A stretch of 64,000 nucleotides of DNA from positions 44,201,351-44,265,350 of the forward strand of contig CP141140.1 of assembly GCA_035235625.1 (NCBI GenBank). Direction: 5' to 3'. How positions within the stretch are numbered: the first letter of the stretch is position 1; each line of letters opens with the position of its first letter. The notes under the pieces were generated by a model, which searched no databases, was not told the origin of the DNA, and saw only the letters and a program-made list of their open reading frames with translations. Position numbers and translations under genes: made by a program. The stretch comes from Saururus chinensis (lineage: Eukaryota > Streptophyta > Magnoliopsida > Piperales > Saururaceae). Shown here one piece after another: positions 12,421-25,576 of this stretch.

Positions 12421-13830
12421 GATTTATCATCACTATCATAGGGACATTCATGTTTAGTTTTATTACATTTCCAATTTGTTTTTACATGGATTTGATTCAT
12501 AAGTTTTGAATTAAAAAAAAATAGAATATGATAAAAAAAAACACAAAATTAGTGTAGCTTTTGCTTAGTTTTGCAATTGGCTTTATGTTTATTTTTGATA
12601 AAGTTTAGATCTTGAGATATTTTGAAATTAATTTTCTTTTAAGCAGAAAAATAATATGATTAATAGTCAAACATACCTTAACTAGGAGAATGTACAAAAA
12701 AGAGAGTGAAGATCAATTTGTTTTTTTGTTTTAGTTGCAATTCACTAATTTTAAAAACATGCACACATCATGTTGAGACTAAAGTCTTTTTTATGTATGA
12801 ACATCATGAGAGAATTTTTAACCATAAGTTGACTTAGGTGTTTGAATTTGAGTGAAGATCAGTTGATCAAATTAGAGGATCTTTGGCTAAATTTCTATTT
12901 AGAATTCAAGAAAAGAAACTTATATGTAATGTACTTCAATATTTATGAGTCTTATGAACTTTTATATCTCTTCAAATAATGGTAGTATTCTCGTAAAGAT
13001 GATGAGGAAGGTCTACCTACTTAGTTCAGACTATGCTAGTGTGAAACTCCGATCTACTTCACATAAAGAAAAATGAAAGTAAATTAAAGAAAAGAATGAA
13101 AAATAATATAATGATGCAAGTAGAGATGATATAGAAAAAGCCAAGCCCTAGAAAAATGAATTGAGGAAAAATACCATAACTCACAAAAATGCATGACGTG
13201 TTGATTATTAGTTTTTTTTATTATTTTTATCTTTTTAGAAAAATCATGTATATTGATTCTAGTAAAAGAGAATTAAAAATTGTGAACACAGTCTCTACTA
13301 GAGTATGAAGAAATTTATTTCAGTTTAGTTAAGACTAATATAGCAAGATTCAAGATTAAAAGATACAAAAGTTGACTATATTGCTAAGTTTTTTTCTACT
13401 AATAAAAGAGGATTAATGTGTAAAAAAGAAGAGAATAAAATTGACAATAACATAAAAATAGGGTTAATTGATCTAACGCAAGGTATTAATGAACATGAAA
13501 TGTGTGTGGATACGCTTAGATTAAAAGATAAATGGTTAAAAAATAGCGAAAAAGTGCTCAATTTTGCTTATTTTGAGTGTTTAATTTGTAATTCGAGTTA
13601 TGGATGCCAAAAAAAATTTATTTTGATGGAAAATGCCTTGAAATAATTTTATGAATTTATTGGAAATTTTCTAGAATTTATTAAATTTATTAAATTTTTA
13701 TTATTTTCAAAAAATAGAAAATGTAATCATTTCACAAACAATCAATCAATCGCTAGTCAGGTAATTCGTGTCGAAGCTCAGTTTTAAATTTGATTTCACT
13801 TCATTTCTCTCTAAACTTCTTCTAAGCATT
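12421..13830. other. No gene seen
   Basis: AT-rich sequence downstream of the decayed gag. Short frames only and no recognisable pol domain. The segment just before 13831 is the left flank of the next LTR element. Confidence 0.4.
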
Positions 13831-15755
13831 TGTAGCACCCTGCCTTTCTAATTATGTTCAACCAAGGGGCTTAGAGGTAATTAGTAATTTTTCTAATAAA
13901 TTATAGACAGTTTCAATGGTTGAAACCTCCATATTTGAGTAGAGCTCGAACAAACGAGTGTAACAAATCAAAGAATGGGCGAAATAGAGGTTGGGACCGA
14001 AAGTTACGACCTTCGAGAATCGTAGAGAATAGGCAGGACCCACTTAGAAAGAGCACAATTTATTGCTTTAAGTGGGTTAATATCGAAGGGCTCGTCGATA
14101 TGAGTCCAATGGTACCTAGAACGCGCGAATCCGAATCCGGGGTAGGAAGTTACGCGTGTTTAAAGATTTGAATTTATATAAAAATAATAATAAAAAAAAT
14201 AAAAACAAAATGGCGCGTGACTGGCACGGGCCAGCGTGCGCCCATGTTACCGCAGTGCACATGTGACCCGCACGTTATCACGGGCACCGCCGCTGAAACT
14301 GCGGCGCAGCAATTTCTGCGTGCCGGGGGTCTATAAATACCCCATTTCGTTCTGTTTTTCGATTAGATCTTCTCCTCCCCCGTTTCTGACCGTTCTGAGT
14401 CTGATTAAGGCCATTCAAGAGGCGTTCTTAACTAAATCGAGTGTTTTCTATGTAATGGAGTACTCCTTTCTTTGAGTTGGAGACTATATAAGGGGGAAAC
14501 ACCCTAAGAGAATGAGAGGTCCTGGTCGTTGTCCTCAAGCACCGACAATCTTCTTTTTCTCTGTTTCTGAGTATCCTAGCTCCGATTTAGTCCATCCATG
14601 AGGCGTTCTTGACTAAATCGAGCATGCACTTCACAGTGGAGGGGTCCGTTCTATGAGTTGGCAACCATATTAGGAGGAAATGCCCTAAGCCAAGGAGAAA
14701 TCCTGCCCATTGTCCTCAAGCATCGGAGAAAGAAAAAGGAGTCAGAAGTAAGATGAGGTTCTGTCCGAAGTTGCAGGGCCACAACAAGAGAAGCATTCTA
14801 GAGTAGAGGAGGTTCTGTCTTCCACTAAAGAGCCACGATGTATGAGGAAGATCCCCGAGTAGGGGAGGTCCTGTTCGCTACCCACTGGCACAGAAAACAA
14901 GAAGAATCTCCGGCAAGGAGAATGTTTGTACGTAGTCTTTTAGTGCAAGACGAGGAACGTATGGAAACTAGAAGAAGCTCCATTTATTGCCTTTGAATCC
15001 TAAAGGGAGCATGCTGAGAAGAAATGAGCAACTCCGAATATCGTTACCTGACAAGACATGGTGGGAGTAAGTATTTTTGACTTCCCGTCTAAATTATAGA
15101 GTTGCATGTGCTAAATTATGATGTGTGATATGCCATGATCCTTTGTGCTCTATTCTGCTATGCTTTGATGTGACATATTTATGTTCTATCTTGCTCTAGG
15201 GTAGAGCAAGACGTGTGGTGTGTGTATGTTCGGTCTCAGCTCAGTGATAGAGCGAGACGTATGTATGTGGTTTTGATCCCGCTCTGTGGTAGAGCGAGAA
15301 GTACGATTTTGTTAACTTATTAGTTTCTACTTGACTCCGATATATTATGAATTTTTGTATAACTCCGGCTAAATATTAGTATATATGTATTTTAACGTAT
15401 ATGATTTTGTGACGCTTGTTGTATGTATTAGTCGTTAGGCAGAACTACGTTCGGATCCGATCGTGTTGGGATAATATCCAATACGTACGTTGGCAACCAA
15501 TGACAAGACAACATTGGCCCGATCCAAATCAATTATAAGTACATGTTATATTTTGTTTTACACGCGACGAACTATGAAGCTTCATTGTGTGTATGTGTTC
15601 GTTACAACCTGAGTCTATGTACGGGGAAGCCTTGAAGCTCCGTAGTGCATTGACAAATGTTTTACCTCTCGTACACAGATGATAATTCTTGGTTCAAGGA
15701 AAGAAAATTTTTCTATTAGTGATTTTGTGGGTCTAGCTCGGGTCGGGTTGTTACA
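13831..15755 (+). repeat. 5' LTR of the non-autonomous element
   Basis: 1,925 bp, starting TGTAGCACCC and ending GGGTTGTTACA. A TATA-like motif (CTATAAATACC) at about 14330 could be the LTR promoter. Related copies are at 9350-10399 (inverted, 3' half) and 18946-19905 (5' half). Confidence 0.8.
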
Positions 15756-15775
15756 AATGGTATCAGATCATTGAT
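15756..15775 (+). other. Primer binding site, tRNA-Met-like
   Basis: AATGGTATCAGATCATTG directly follows the LTR end. TGGTATCAGA is the core of the initiator tRNA-Met complement used by most plant LTR elements. Confidence 0.75.
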
Positions 15776-16929
15776 CTGTTTGCGAGAGTATAATAAGAAT
15801 TTTGATTTTAAATTTCTATTTTGAATGTGTTGTGATTGTCTTCAAATAAATTTGAAGTAAATTTCTCTTCTAAGATGTGTTGTCGTTGATTTGAATTAAA
15901 TTCTGATTTTCAACTTTCAGTTATGCATGTACGATATTAAATTTTAATCCAAAATTTAATTGTGAACTTCTGTTCCGCACATGTAACATTAGACTTAATA
16001 CAAGCCTTGATTTTGAGCATTCTATTCTAAATGTGCGAATTTAGATTAATATGGGCTCTAATTTTCAAAACATGATTTTTAAATAGATTTTTAATTGAAA
16101 TTTATGTTTGCATACCTTGCAATAGATTTGCTATGAATGTAAATCTTATGAATTTTAATCTTAAACAAAAATGATTTGAAAATGTTGTTATGAATAAATC
16201 ACGCCAGATTGTGACATGTAATTTTGTTCTGCTTATGTAATGTTAAAATTACATTAAACTCTAATTTTGATAAATTATAATTTGTTTAATTTGAAGTAAA
16301 TTTTATCCTATGTATGTGTATCTGATTGATGGCAAGCCTAGACTTTATAGATGTCGATTTTAAATTAGAATTGATTTGAAATTTTTTCTTTGACTATGTT
16401 GCATCTGATTTGGTATGAGATTTAATCGAAGAATTATTTGACATTTTTATCGCCATGTGTTGCATGAGTTTTTATGCAAACATCAATTTGATAATTTTTA
16501 TTTTTTATTAAAAATTATTTATAGTTTAAGTCCAAATGTGTTGCATCATGTTTAATTTTATGAACTTTGCTTTTGAACTTTTCATCTTGTATATGTGACA
16601 CCGGGATTTACATGAATTCTGATTTTCATGAATTATAATTTTTAATCGTGAGTTATATGAAAATTCTTTTATGAATAAGTTATTTAGATTTAATTTAGAA
16701 CTCTTTTCTACTTGTGTTACATCAAATTTATGACAAATTTCAATTTCTCCAAATTTCAATTTCTCATCAAGAATGAATTGAAATTTTGTTTTACAAGTGT
16801 GGTTTTAGATTTAATCTAAAACTTTAATTTTTACGAATTTTGATTTTGAAGTTGACTTGATCGAAATTTTTTGTTTTGGATTCATTACATTTTTTTTAAT
16901 GTTTTTTGCAACTTCAAGTTCAATGTGTT

Positions 16930-17830
16930 TTACACTATGGTAGAATTAGCATGGGGCAACCGCTGACCGCTCATGCTATTGGACTGAAGCGCTAATGGAA
17001 AACCCTAAAGTTAATTCTACTTGAGTATTTAAATCAAATTTGATTTCGACTAATTCAAAACTTAAATTATTTTCAAAGACAGTAGAATTACTAAGGGGTA
17101 ACCACCGACCGCTCATCTATGTGACATGAGGTGCTAGTGGAAAACTCTACAGTTAATTCTACTCGAGTATTGAAATAAAATTTGATTTAGAATTATTTAT
17201 TTTAGAAAATGTTTCCGATTTAGAAATTATTTTTTTTTCAAATATGGTAGTATTATCACGGGGTAACCACCAAACGCTCATGGTGTGGGCCATGAGGCAT
17301 TAATGGAAAACTCCATGGTTAATTCTACCAGGGTGTTGAAATAAAATTTTGACTTCAAATTGTTTGTTTTAGAAAATATTTTTATTTAGAAATAAATTTA
17401 TTTTTAAATATGGTGGAACCACTTTAGAGTAACCATCAAACACCCACGGTATAGAAGGTGAGGTGTTAATGGGCAACCCTACAATAAATTCTACCAATGT
17501 ATTTATATGAAATGTTAGTATTTTGAATGTTTACTTGATCTTCGAGCAAATCTATTTTGAAAAATAGTGAAAATCCCAAAGAGAAATCACTAAACACTTA
17601 TGATATGAAATATCAGGTGTTAGTGGATTGCTCTAAGGTTAAATGTGCTGGTGGATTTGATATGAAATTTTGATTTCAAATCCTTAAGTATTTGAAAATA
17701 GATTTGAAATTTAGTAAATTTATCTCAATTGCCTGTGGAAATGCTAAGAAGAAACCATCAAACACCTGTCGTATAGGACACAAGGTGTTAGTGGATAGCT
17801 TCAAGGTTGATTCCGCTAGTGTATTGAAAT
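16930..17830 (+). repeat. Internal tandem array A, six degenerate units of ~155-170 bp
   Basis: Units are marked by variants of GGGGTAACCACCGACCGCTC and a following 'gtgctagtggaaaactct...aattctac' segment. They occur at about 16950, 17095, 17260, 17420, 17580 and 17750. Units become more diverged to the right. No coding potential. Confidence 0.7.
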
Positions 17831-17984
17831 GAATTTCAATTACAAATCTGGTTTAATCAGAAATGTTTATTTAGGATTTGATTTGACAATGAAGTTTTCG
17901 ATGATTTGGGTCTTCGGATTCTCTAGATAATTATTTGGTATAAAGTCCAAAAGCTATCAATTCTGGATACAACCAAATTTGGCT

Positions 17985-18470
17985 CTGGTGTGCACAGGTA
18001 TGTAGCATCATGGGAAAGCTCCTATCTTTCCGTCTTCCGTGGCCCCATGAGTGTGGATGAAGCCATTCGGTATTGTGGATTTAAATAAGGATACCCACTG
18101 AAATATTTGTTCGGTTCTAGCGTTCATAAGTGTGGAGCATCATGGGAAAGCTCCTATCCTTCCATCTTCTGTGGCCCTATGAGTGGGGATGAAGCTGTTC
18201 GGTATCACAAATTTAAATAAAGATACCCACCAAAATATTTGTTCGGTTTTGTCATGCATAGGTGTGGAGCATCATGGGAAAACTCCTATCCTTCCATCTT
18301 TCGTGGCCCCATGAGTGCGGATGAAGCTATTCCATATTGCAAATTTGAATAAAAATGCCCACCAAAATATTTGTTCGGTTATGACATGCACAGGTGTGGA
18401 GCATCATGGGAAAGCTCCTATCCTTCTGTCTTCCGTGTCCCCATGAGTGCGGAAGTAAGCTGTTAGGTAT
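17985..18470 (+). repeat. Internal tandem array B, four units of ~130 bp
   Basis: Four well conserved units contain GGAGCATCATGGGAAAGCTC, CTTCCGTGGCCCCATGAGTG and related text, at about 17998, 18135, 18262 and 18395. They are separated by 'gatacccaccaaaatatttgttcgg'-like spacers. The array is much better conserved than array A. Confidence 0.8.
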
Positions 18471-18928
18471 CACATCACTCTAATTTAAGATTTTGAAATA
18501 AATGATACGTCTAATTTTTAATGACATATCAAATTTCTAAATAATGATTTATCCGATTTTGAATTTACTACCGAATTTCGTTTATAAACGATTTATCAAA
18601 TTTTGATGAACGATCGAATTATTCAACTTTGAAAAAATGATATGTCTGATTTTGAACGACATATCAAATTTCTAAATGATGATTTATTTGACTCTAAATT
18701 AAATATCGAATTTCATATGATATGATTTATCAAATTTTAAATTAATAATCGGATTTTGTTTGAAATATTTCATGTGATTACAAATTATCAGATACTGTTT
18801 ATGAATGTTTCATCCAATTTTAAGATTGGATTCTACTTATCAGATTAATTATCAGAGTTTGTAACATATTTATTTTGAATTAGGGTTGTTTTGCAAAGTA
18901 TTTTAAGAAAATTGCAAGGACGCAATTC

Positions 18929-18945
18929 ATTTAAGGGGAAAAGAA
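18929..18945 (+). other. Polypurine tract before the 3' LTR
   Basis: AAGGGGAAAAGAA immediately precedes TGTAGCACCC of the 3' LTR, as expected for the plus-strand primer. Confidence 0.75.
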
Positions 18946-19905
18946 TGTAGCACCCCGCATTTCTAATTACGTTCAACCAAGGGGTTTAGAGGTAATTAGT
19001 GATTTTTTTAATAAATTATAAACGGTTTCAAAAGTTGAAACCTCCGTATTTGAGTGGAGCTCGAAGAAACGAGCATAACGAATCAAAGAACCGGCAAAAC
19101 GGAGGTTGGAACCGGAAGCTATGACCTTTGAGAATCATAGAAAATAGGCGGGACCCACTTAGAAAGAGCACAATTTAGTGCTTTAAGTAGGATAATATCG
19201 AAGTGCTCGTCAATACGAGTCCAACGGTACCTAGAACGCGCAAATCTAAATCCGGGGTAGGAAGTTACGCGTGTTTGAAGGTTTGGATTTATATAAAATA
19301 ATAATAAAAGAAAAATGAAAATGAAATGATGCACGCAGCGTGTGACTGGCGCGCGCCGCAGCGCGGGATGGCGTGGGTGCGACCCACGTAACGCATTGGC
19401 GCGAGCCGTGCATTACCGCGGGCGCGAGCCGCGCATTATCGTAGGCGCTACACATGGTTTTGGCTAGCGCCGCCGCCGAAACCATGGTGCTGCCAGAAAT
19501 GGCGGTGCGGCACCGCAGTTTCAGCACACCAAGGGTTTATAAATACCCCGTTTCGTTCTGTTTTTCAATCAGATCTTCTCCTCCCCCATTTCTGACCGTT
19601 CTAAGTCCAATTAAGGCCATTCAAGAGGCGTTCTTAAGTAAATCGAGTGTGTTCTTCGCAATGGAGCACTCCTTTCTTCGAGTTAGAGACCGTATAAGGG
19701 GAAATGCCCTAAGAGAATGAGAGGTCCTGGTCGTTGTCCTCAAGCACTGACAATCTTCTTTTTCTTCGTTTCTGAGTATCCTAGCTCCGATTTAGTCCAT
19801 CTAGGAGGCGTTCTTGACTAAATCAAGCATGCACTTTGCAGTGGAGGGGTCCGTTCTATGAGTTGGCAACCGTATGAGGAGGAAATGCCTTGAGACAAGT
19901 AAAAT
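18946..19905 (+). repeat. 3' LTR, truncated
   Basis: Direct copy of 13831 to about 14705, ending at GAGGAAATGCCTTGAGACAA. The rest of the LTR is missing and copia LTR sequence on the other strand follows at once. Confidence 0.75.
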
Positions 19906-21172
19906 CTTATTGATAACTTGTAGAAAAATTAAACTTTTAATAATTAAACATCAGCTAAGACTGGTGAGTTTAATATTTGTCTAATTGACCTAGCGGATTA
20001 CTAGTTTGCTCTTAAAACTACTACTTCAACAAGTAAGAATTAAGAGTTCTAGCCTTTTTTAAGCAAATTTTTTTTACTATGCGAAAGTAAGTAATAAGTA
20101 AATATTCTCTCAAAGCACACTCTCATGATTAATCAACCATTATCATTTAATTCTCACATGAACACAATAATTTGCGTGGAAAACCCTAACACAGTTAAAA
20201 AAAACCACAACATTTCTAAAGGAACTAAATCAATGCACTAGAAACCAAGACTTTACATTAATACAAGTAAATCGCCAACCTTGTTTAGACTCTAACACAA
20301 GCTCCTCTTGTTTAGATTATTGTTGCTGCCCTTCAAGTCTTCTTCCTCAAGCACTTGAATCTTTCTCCTCCTTGCCTTGTCTTGGTCTCCTTCTAATCTT
20401 CAAAAAATACCTCTTGTTGTATTTACTTTTACTTTGTAGAATCTTGAATCTCTCATTGAATATATGTTGCAATACCTATTTGAAAACTCTGTGTTTTATC
20501 TCCTTTTGTTGTGGATTGTCTTCTTCAATTCACCATGAATCTTCAACTCAAAACTTCATGTGAATTCTTCTTTGGAAAATAATAAGCAAAGGTATAAACC
20601 TTTTTTTCTCTAATATCCTCTAGGTTTTAGAAATTTTATAACCCTTATATAGCTCCTTAAGTTGGTTTAGGACTTGTAATTAAATAATGAATGAAATTGA
20701 AATTAGAATGTCATAATTTGGGTAATCAGTCCTTGAAATGATTGATTGTTCCAAACTATGAATGATCGTTCATTGTTTATAATGTGCATAATACATTAGG
20801 CGATCGATCGATAACTCTTCACTTTGTTTTGCCTAGGGCTAAAACAATTGGCATTCTATCATTTTATGCTTCACTTGTTGTAGTGATCGATCATTTTGCC
20901 TAATAAATTACTATTTGGCCTTTTTTACCTTAAAAGCTTCTGAAACCTTTGAAGTTGATTCTGAAACATTTCCAAGTGACTTTTATATACAAATTTGACC
21001 TAAATAAGCTTCGAACACCTTTAACATTCTTTAGTCTTATGTCTTAATAAATAAGAACATGTCTACTTCTATTTTTCAAGCCTATCAATTCTAAATCTAA
21101 TTTGACCACGAAACCTCAAATTAGATTATAAGACTCAATATATACACATGGTTTCTTGACATAAGTTTGACA
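19906..21172 (-). repeat. Copia LTR, inverted relative to 22494-23733
   Basis: Reverse complement of the LTR at 22494-23733 with many substitutions. For example, the GTGGATTACTAGAGTGCTC region matches 'gcggattactagtttgctc' here, and TTTGACACA marks its start on the minus strand at ~21172. Confidence 0.65.
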
Positions 21173-21349
21173 CAGAAATTGGTAGATCCATTGACATGTT
21201 GAATACTGACTGACAATGGGTTGGCTATAAATGCCAACCTCACCGATGTCATACGGACGCATTGACCTCAATGTTGATGACCAATACTATTCATCCTCTT
21301 CCTTTTAATGCTACAATCACCAACACATCAGTAATCTCTCTTAGAACAT

Positions 21350-22140
21350 ATGATGTCATATATATTGTAATTAATTGATTTCAATGAATAAAACAATGTT
21401 AAAATTTCATGTATGATGTTACTCTTAAGTTTGTTTAGATTAGTATTGTGGTTAAGTCAGATTTAGAATTGAAGAACTCAAAATATCAGAGTAAACACAT
21501 TCTAAAGGTTCAAGATTGAAGATTACATTGAGTGTTAGAGGATAAAGGTATGACACATGCACTCATCTACACAAATCACTTAGATTTAATTAGAAATCAT
21601 TTTTAAAATTGTTTTTTTAAGTTTTAGGAAAAAGAGATAAAAATCTTTAAAATTATTCATAGGGGATCAATCGCCCTTTAAAACATTATTTGTAGAAATC
21701 AATCTTTTGGTAACCAATTTTTAGATTTTAGCCCAAGGCAAAGTTAGATCGATAGTCTTGCCAAAGATTGAATAATTAAGTGTTTGTTCAAAGTAAAGTA
21801 GTGAATGATTGATCACTTGGTAGAAACGATTGATTGCTAGTAGCTTTAGTTACCTTTTTTATGGATCATAAATAAAGTCATTTCTAACTTGTATTCCTTT
21901 AACCTTGCCTGACTTAAGGCTTTATAAAAAGACTAGACATGGATAAATTTGAAGAGAGGAAAATCATTATTTGAGAGAAGAAAATAGGGAGAGACCTTAC
22001 CATAAATTTTCCTTGAATCACCATATATTTTTTCGTGAAATTCTTATTGGGGTTTGATTGCGTACATGCATGTGATGATTGATTGATAGATTCTTCTTTA
22101 GTGAGATTGTGTGCAAATCACATACAAAGACATAGAGATT
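21350..22140 (+). repeat. Third, diverged and partial copia LTR copy
   Basis: Plus-strand similarity to 22500-23060, for example GTGGTTAAGTCAGATTTAGA and the following 'gaagaactcaaaatat'. It is shorter and more decayed than the neighbouring copies. The 3' part of the LTR is lost. Confidence 0.5.
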
Positions 22141-22493
22141 TAATGTGGAATACATTAACACCTTTGACATAGAGGAGCTTATTGAAAACCTAAGAACTTT
22201 TGAGATGGTAAGAGTTCAATATCCAACAGATGGCGAGAGTGTATCACTGAATTCTCTTCAAACTTCTACTATGTAGAAGTAAGAATCAAGTCCTAGCCTT
22301 TATGCACAATAATTTATACTAAGCAACGAAAATGATCAAAGTATGCATAAACTATCAATCTAGAATATATTCAGCCAATCCAAACATGCAAATCACATAC
22401 AAAGGCATAGAGATTTAATGTGGAAAACCCAAGTTGGGTAAAAAGCATGTAAGAACATATGAGTCATATGTCTAGTTTAATGGCTAAGTTTTG
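22140..22493 (+). pseudogene. Copia gag scrap and flanking decayed sequence
   Basis: The stretch DIEELIENLRTFEM is encoded at about 22165-22210 and matches DIEELVGNVKTFEL of the gag remnant at ~11060. It is a small fragment of the same gag family sitting between two LTR copies. Confidence 0.5.
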
Positions 22494-23733
22494 TGTCAAA
22501 ATTATGTTAGAAACCTTAGGTATGTACTTAGTCTTAAAATCTAATTAGAGTTTGTTCTGGTTAAGTCATATTTAGAATTTAAAGACTTGAAAAATAGGAG
22601 GAGACATGTTCTTATGGCTCAAGATAGAAGCCTGAAGCCCGTTGAAGGTTTTTTGAAGCTTGCTTGGATCATATACACAAACCTAAATCAATTGGAGAAG
22701 TTTCATAAGTAATTTTAAGGGTTTTAGTGTAAAAAGGGCAAAATAATAATTAAACTAATTGAACGATCGATCGTTGGATAGATAGTCAGAAGGAATGATG
22801 GATCGGCACTTGATTTAGCCCAATGTAAACAAAGCTGAGAGTTATTGATTGATCTCTTTGTTAATTGATCAATTGCTTGAAGTATCATGTATTAAGCAAA
22901 GAATAAACTATCAATCGCTAGCAATTCTAGTTACCCTAATTAAGCCATTTTGAATTCAATTACTTTTCTTGATGTAGTAACAAACCTAAATCAGTTTGGA
23001 GAGCTATATAAGGGATAAGAAGCCACAAATTTTGAGAGAGGAAATCCTAGAGAAAATGGAGGAGAAGAGTTTCCACCTTTTACGTATTGTTTCCCAAAGA
23101 GAATTCACATGAAGCTTTGAGTTAAAGATGGGAATTCATAAAGCTATTTAACAACTAAGAAAATATTTCACACATAAGTTTCAAAGAGGAGTTACAACAT
23201 ATCTTCAATGGGAGATTGAATATTCCAAGATGCCAAAGTCAATACAACAAGAAGAGTTTGTTAAAGGATAGAAGAAGACAAAGGAGGAAGAAAAGTTTTA
23301 AATGCTTAAGGGAGAAGACTTCAAGGCTAGCAACGACAAAAATTTGTGGAGATCTAAATAAAAGCAGTTTGTGTTAGATTCAAAATAAAGGTTTGTGGTT
23401 TGCTTATGTCGATATAATTTTCTTGCTTGCTAGTAGTTATTGATTTGGTTCCTTTGAAACTGACATGACTTTCTACTTGAGTTTAGGTTTTCCACATTAA
23501 AATTGTTGTGTGTTCATGTGAGGATTAAATATTTATGGTTTGATTGATTAATATTTAGTTGTTTCTACTATAGGGAAAACATTTTGTGCAAAGAAGCTAG
23601 AACTCTTAGTTCTTACTTCTCAAAGTACTACTTTTACGAGCACTCTAGTAATCCACTAGGTTAGTAGATTGATATTAAACTCATAAGTGGTATATGAGGT
23701 TTAATTATTAAAAAAAATTTACTCCATGATATC
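22494..23733 (+). repeat. Copia 5' LTR
   Basis: Starts TGTCAAAATTATG and runs to the T/A-rich end at about 23733. It is followed by CATGATATCAATCTAATTTG, which resembles a mutated tRNA-Met primer site, and then by a leader and a gag start. This is the best preserved LTR of the cluster. Confidence 0.55.
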
Positions 23734-23956
23734 AATCTAATTTGGCGTGCTACTACATTATAATCTTGCTTAATCTTCTATAGTTTGATTTCTTGTGCTA
23801 GGGTGGGTTTGATTTTTAATTTTGCTTAAGTTTACTTGTTTTTCTATTAGCAATACTTGTATAAACTTGCTTATTTGTGTGCCCTAGATTGTTAGTTACT
23901 TCTCTTTTAATTTTCCTAGATTTAAATGCTTAAAGAGTGTTGCTTAGGTTGTTTTT

Positions 23957-24205
23957 GTGAGATTAAAATTAATTACTGGTTTGAATAACTCAATGAATGA
24001 AGAAGGGGACTTAGGCAATCCAATGAATAGACCTCCCTTATTTGGTGGCCAAAATTTCTTGTTTTTGAAAAAAGGAAGAGAGCATTTATACAAATACTTG
24101 ATGGCAATGCCTAGAAAGCGAATGTTAAAGGCTGAAGCCTTCCAATGACAAAAGACAAGGAAGGGAATTCAATTCTAAAAGATAAACTTGAATGAGATGA
24201 TAATG
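23957..24205 (+). pseudogene. gag: Copia gag N-terminal fragment
   Basis: The frame encodes GNPMNRPPLFGGQNFLFL and ends after ~63 codons. It continues in broken form to about 24205, where similarity to the gag at 10626-10680 stops. It is the start of a Gag protein cut off by the junction with CACTA sequence. Confidence 0.6.
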
Positions 24206-25530
24206 AGGTTGGTTCTTGGGTCAGGTGTTACAAGAGTAGAGAGAGAAGAGAGGAGAGAGAGAAAATAAAGAAAGATAAAGAGTAGACGTAGATATAAGAA
24301 ACTCGACATAGACAAAGATAGGGTAGGCGAGAGAGCCGTAGGACTTCGGTGGGAGGAGGAAAGAGGGAAAGAGAATGAGAATTTCATTTGAATTTTTTGG
24401 GAATTTTTTATTATATATTATATTGTAAAAATAATAAAAATAAAAAACAAAATGTATTAGCGACACATAGGAATATGTGTTGCTAATACCTAAGGTATTA
24501 GCTATGCTTACTCATGTGTTGCTAATACATTAGGTTTTAGCAATGCATATGAGTATGCGTTACTAATTTATTTTATTTTATTTTTATTAATTTTTAAATA
24601 TAATATGATTTAATCCAAAAAAAATTAAATTAAATTTCCCTACTCTCTCTCGCCTCTCTTCCTTAGAGTTGGGGATCATGCTAACATGCGTGAAAGAGAA
24701 GAGAGGAGAGAGACGGAGAGAGAGAAGAGAGCAAGAGAGAAAGAGAGGAGAGAAAAGAGTGGGAGAGAGAGAGAAGTGAACAGAGACGGAGAGAGAGAAG
24801 TAAAGAGAGAGAGGATGTGTTATATTTTTTTATTAAAGCATTATTTGCGACGATTCTTATGAAGTGTTGCAAGTAGTTATATTTTTATAAAAAAAGTTTC
24901 AGATTTTCGATGGTTTAAGAGAAGCGTCACAAATTATTGATTTTTTTTCGGCACTTCGCATAAAGAGTTTTAAATTGCAGTGTGCGGGTGGAAATTCACC
25001 TACGTGCAAAATTTTGCACACACACAAAATTCCCTCATGGGCAAATTTCTGCTCGCACCCTTATCCCCCAGCCCTGTGTCTTCCCTGCCCCTGTTGGACA
25101 CTCCCCCCAATGCCCACCATCTACAATCCTCATCCATTTCCCCCTATCTCCATCCACTACCCTATGTTCTCTCTGTCGTCACCTCCCCCCTGCACACCCC
25201 CCCCACCTAAGTGATTGCCTCCTCTTCTCTCCTTCCCACTCTTGGCACCACAACTTCCCCCTCTGCTTCTGGCCACAACAGGAAGGGTACAACCCCTCCT
25301 TCCCCTGGCCCCCTCCTTTTGGTTCCCCTCCTCCCCCTGGATCGGCTCCCCCACTCCAGGTTCCTTTCTCCCCCCTCCTTTTGCCCTAGCTCCCTTTCGG
25401 CAAGAGCAAGAGGGGCTTTGTCCCTCCTCCTCCCAACTTGGCTCCCCCCACTAGCCCCCCTCCTGTTAACCTGGCTCCAGAGATGTTGGTTTCATATTAG
25501 CAATGCTCTTTAAGAGTGTCACTAATAGAG

Positions 25531-25533
<3 letters not shown>

Positions 25534-25573
<40 letters not shown>
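25534..25573 (+). repeat. (AT)n microsatellite
   Basis: About 20 uninterrupted AT units. Confidence 0.95.

Positions 25574-25576
<3 letters not shown>

Larger units (their letters stand above)
13831..19905 (+). mobile_element. Non-autonomous LTR retrotransposon (LARD-like)
   Basis: A full 5' LTR (13831-15755) and a truncated 3' LTR (18946-about 19905) are direct repeats. Both begin TGTAGCACCC(T/C)GC. A tRNA-Met-like primer site follows the 5' LTR, and a polypurine tract precedes the 3' LTR. The ~3.2 kb internal part has no gag or pol; it is AT-rich and contains two tandem arrays. This is the layout of a large retrotransposon derivative that would have depended on proteins from another element. 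Confidence 0.8.

Noticed and set aside
15780..18945. Search for gag/pol inside the LTR element
   Set aside because: No frame over ~80 codons and no Gag, RT or integrase motif; hence called non-autonomous.
25211..25513. Overlapping Pro/Leu/Ser-rich frames at the C-rich tract
   Set aside because: Compositional artefact in the second CACTA element, parallel to the C-rich tract of the first.
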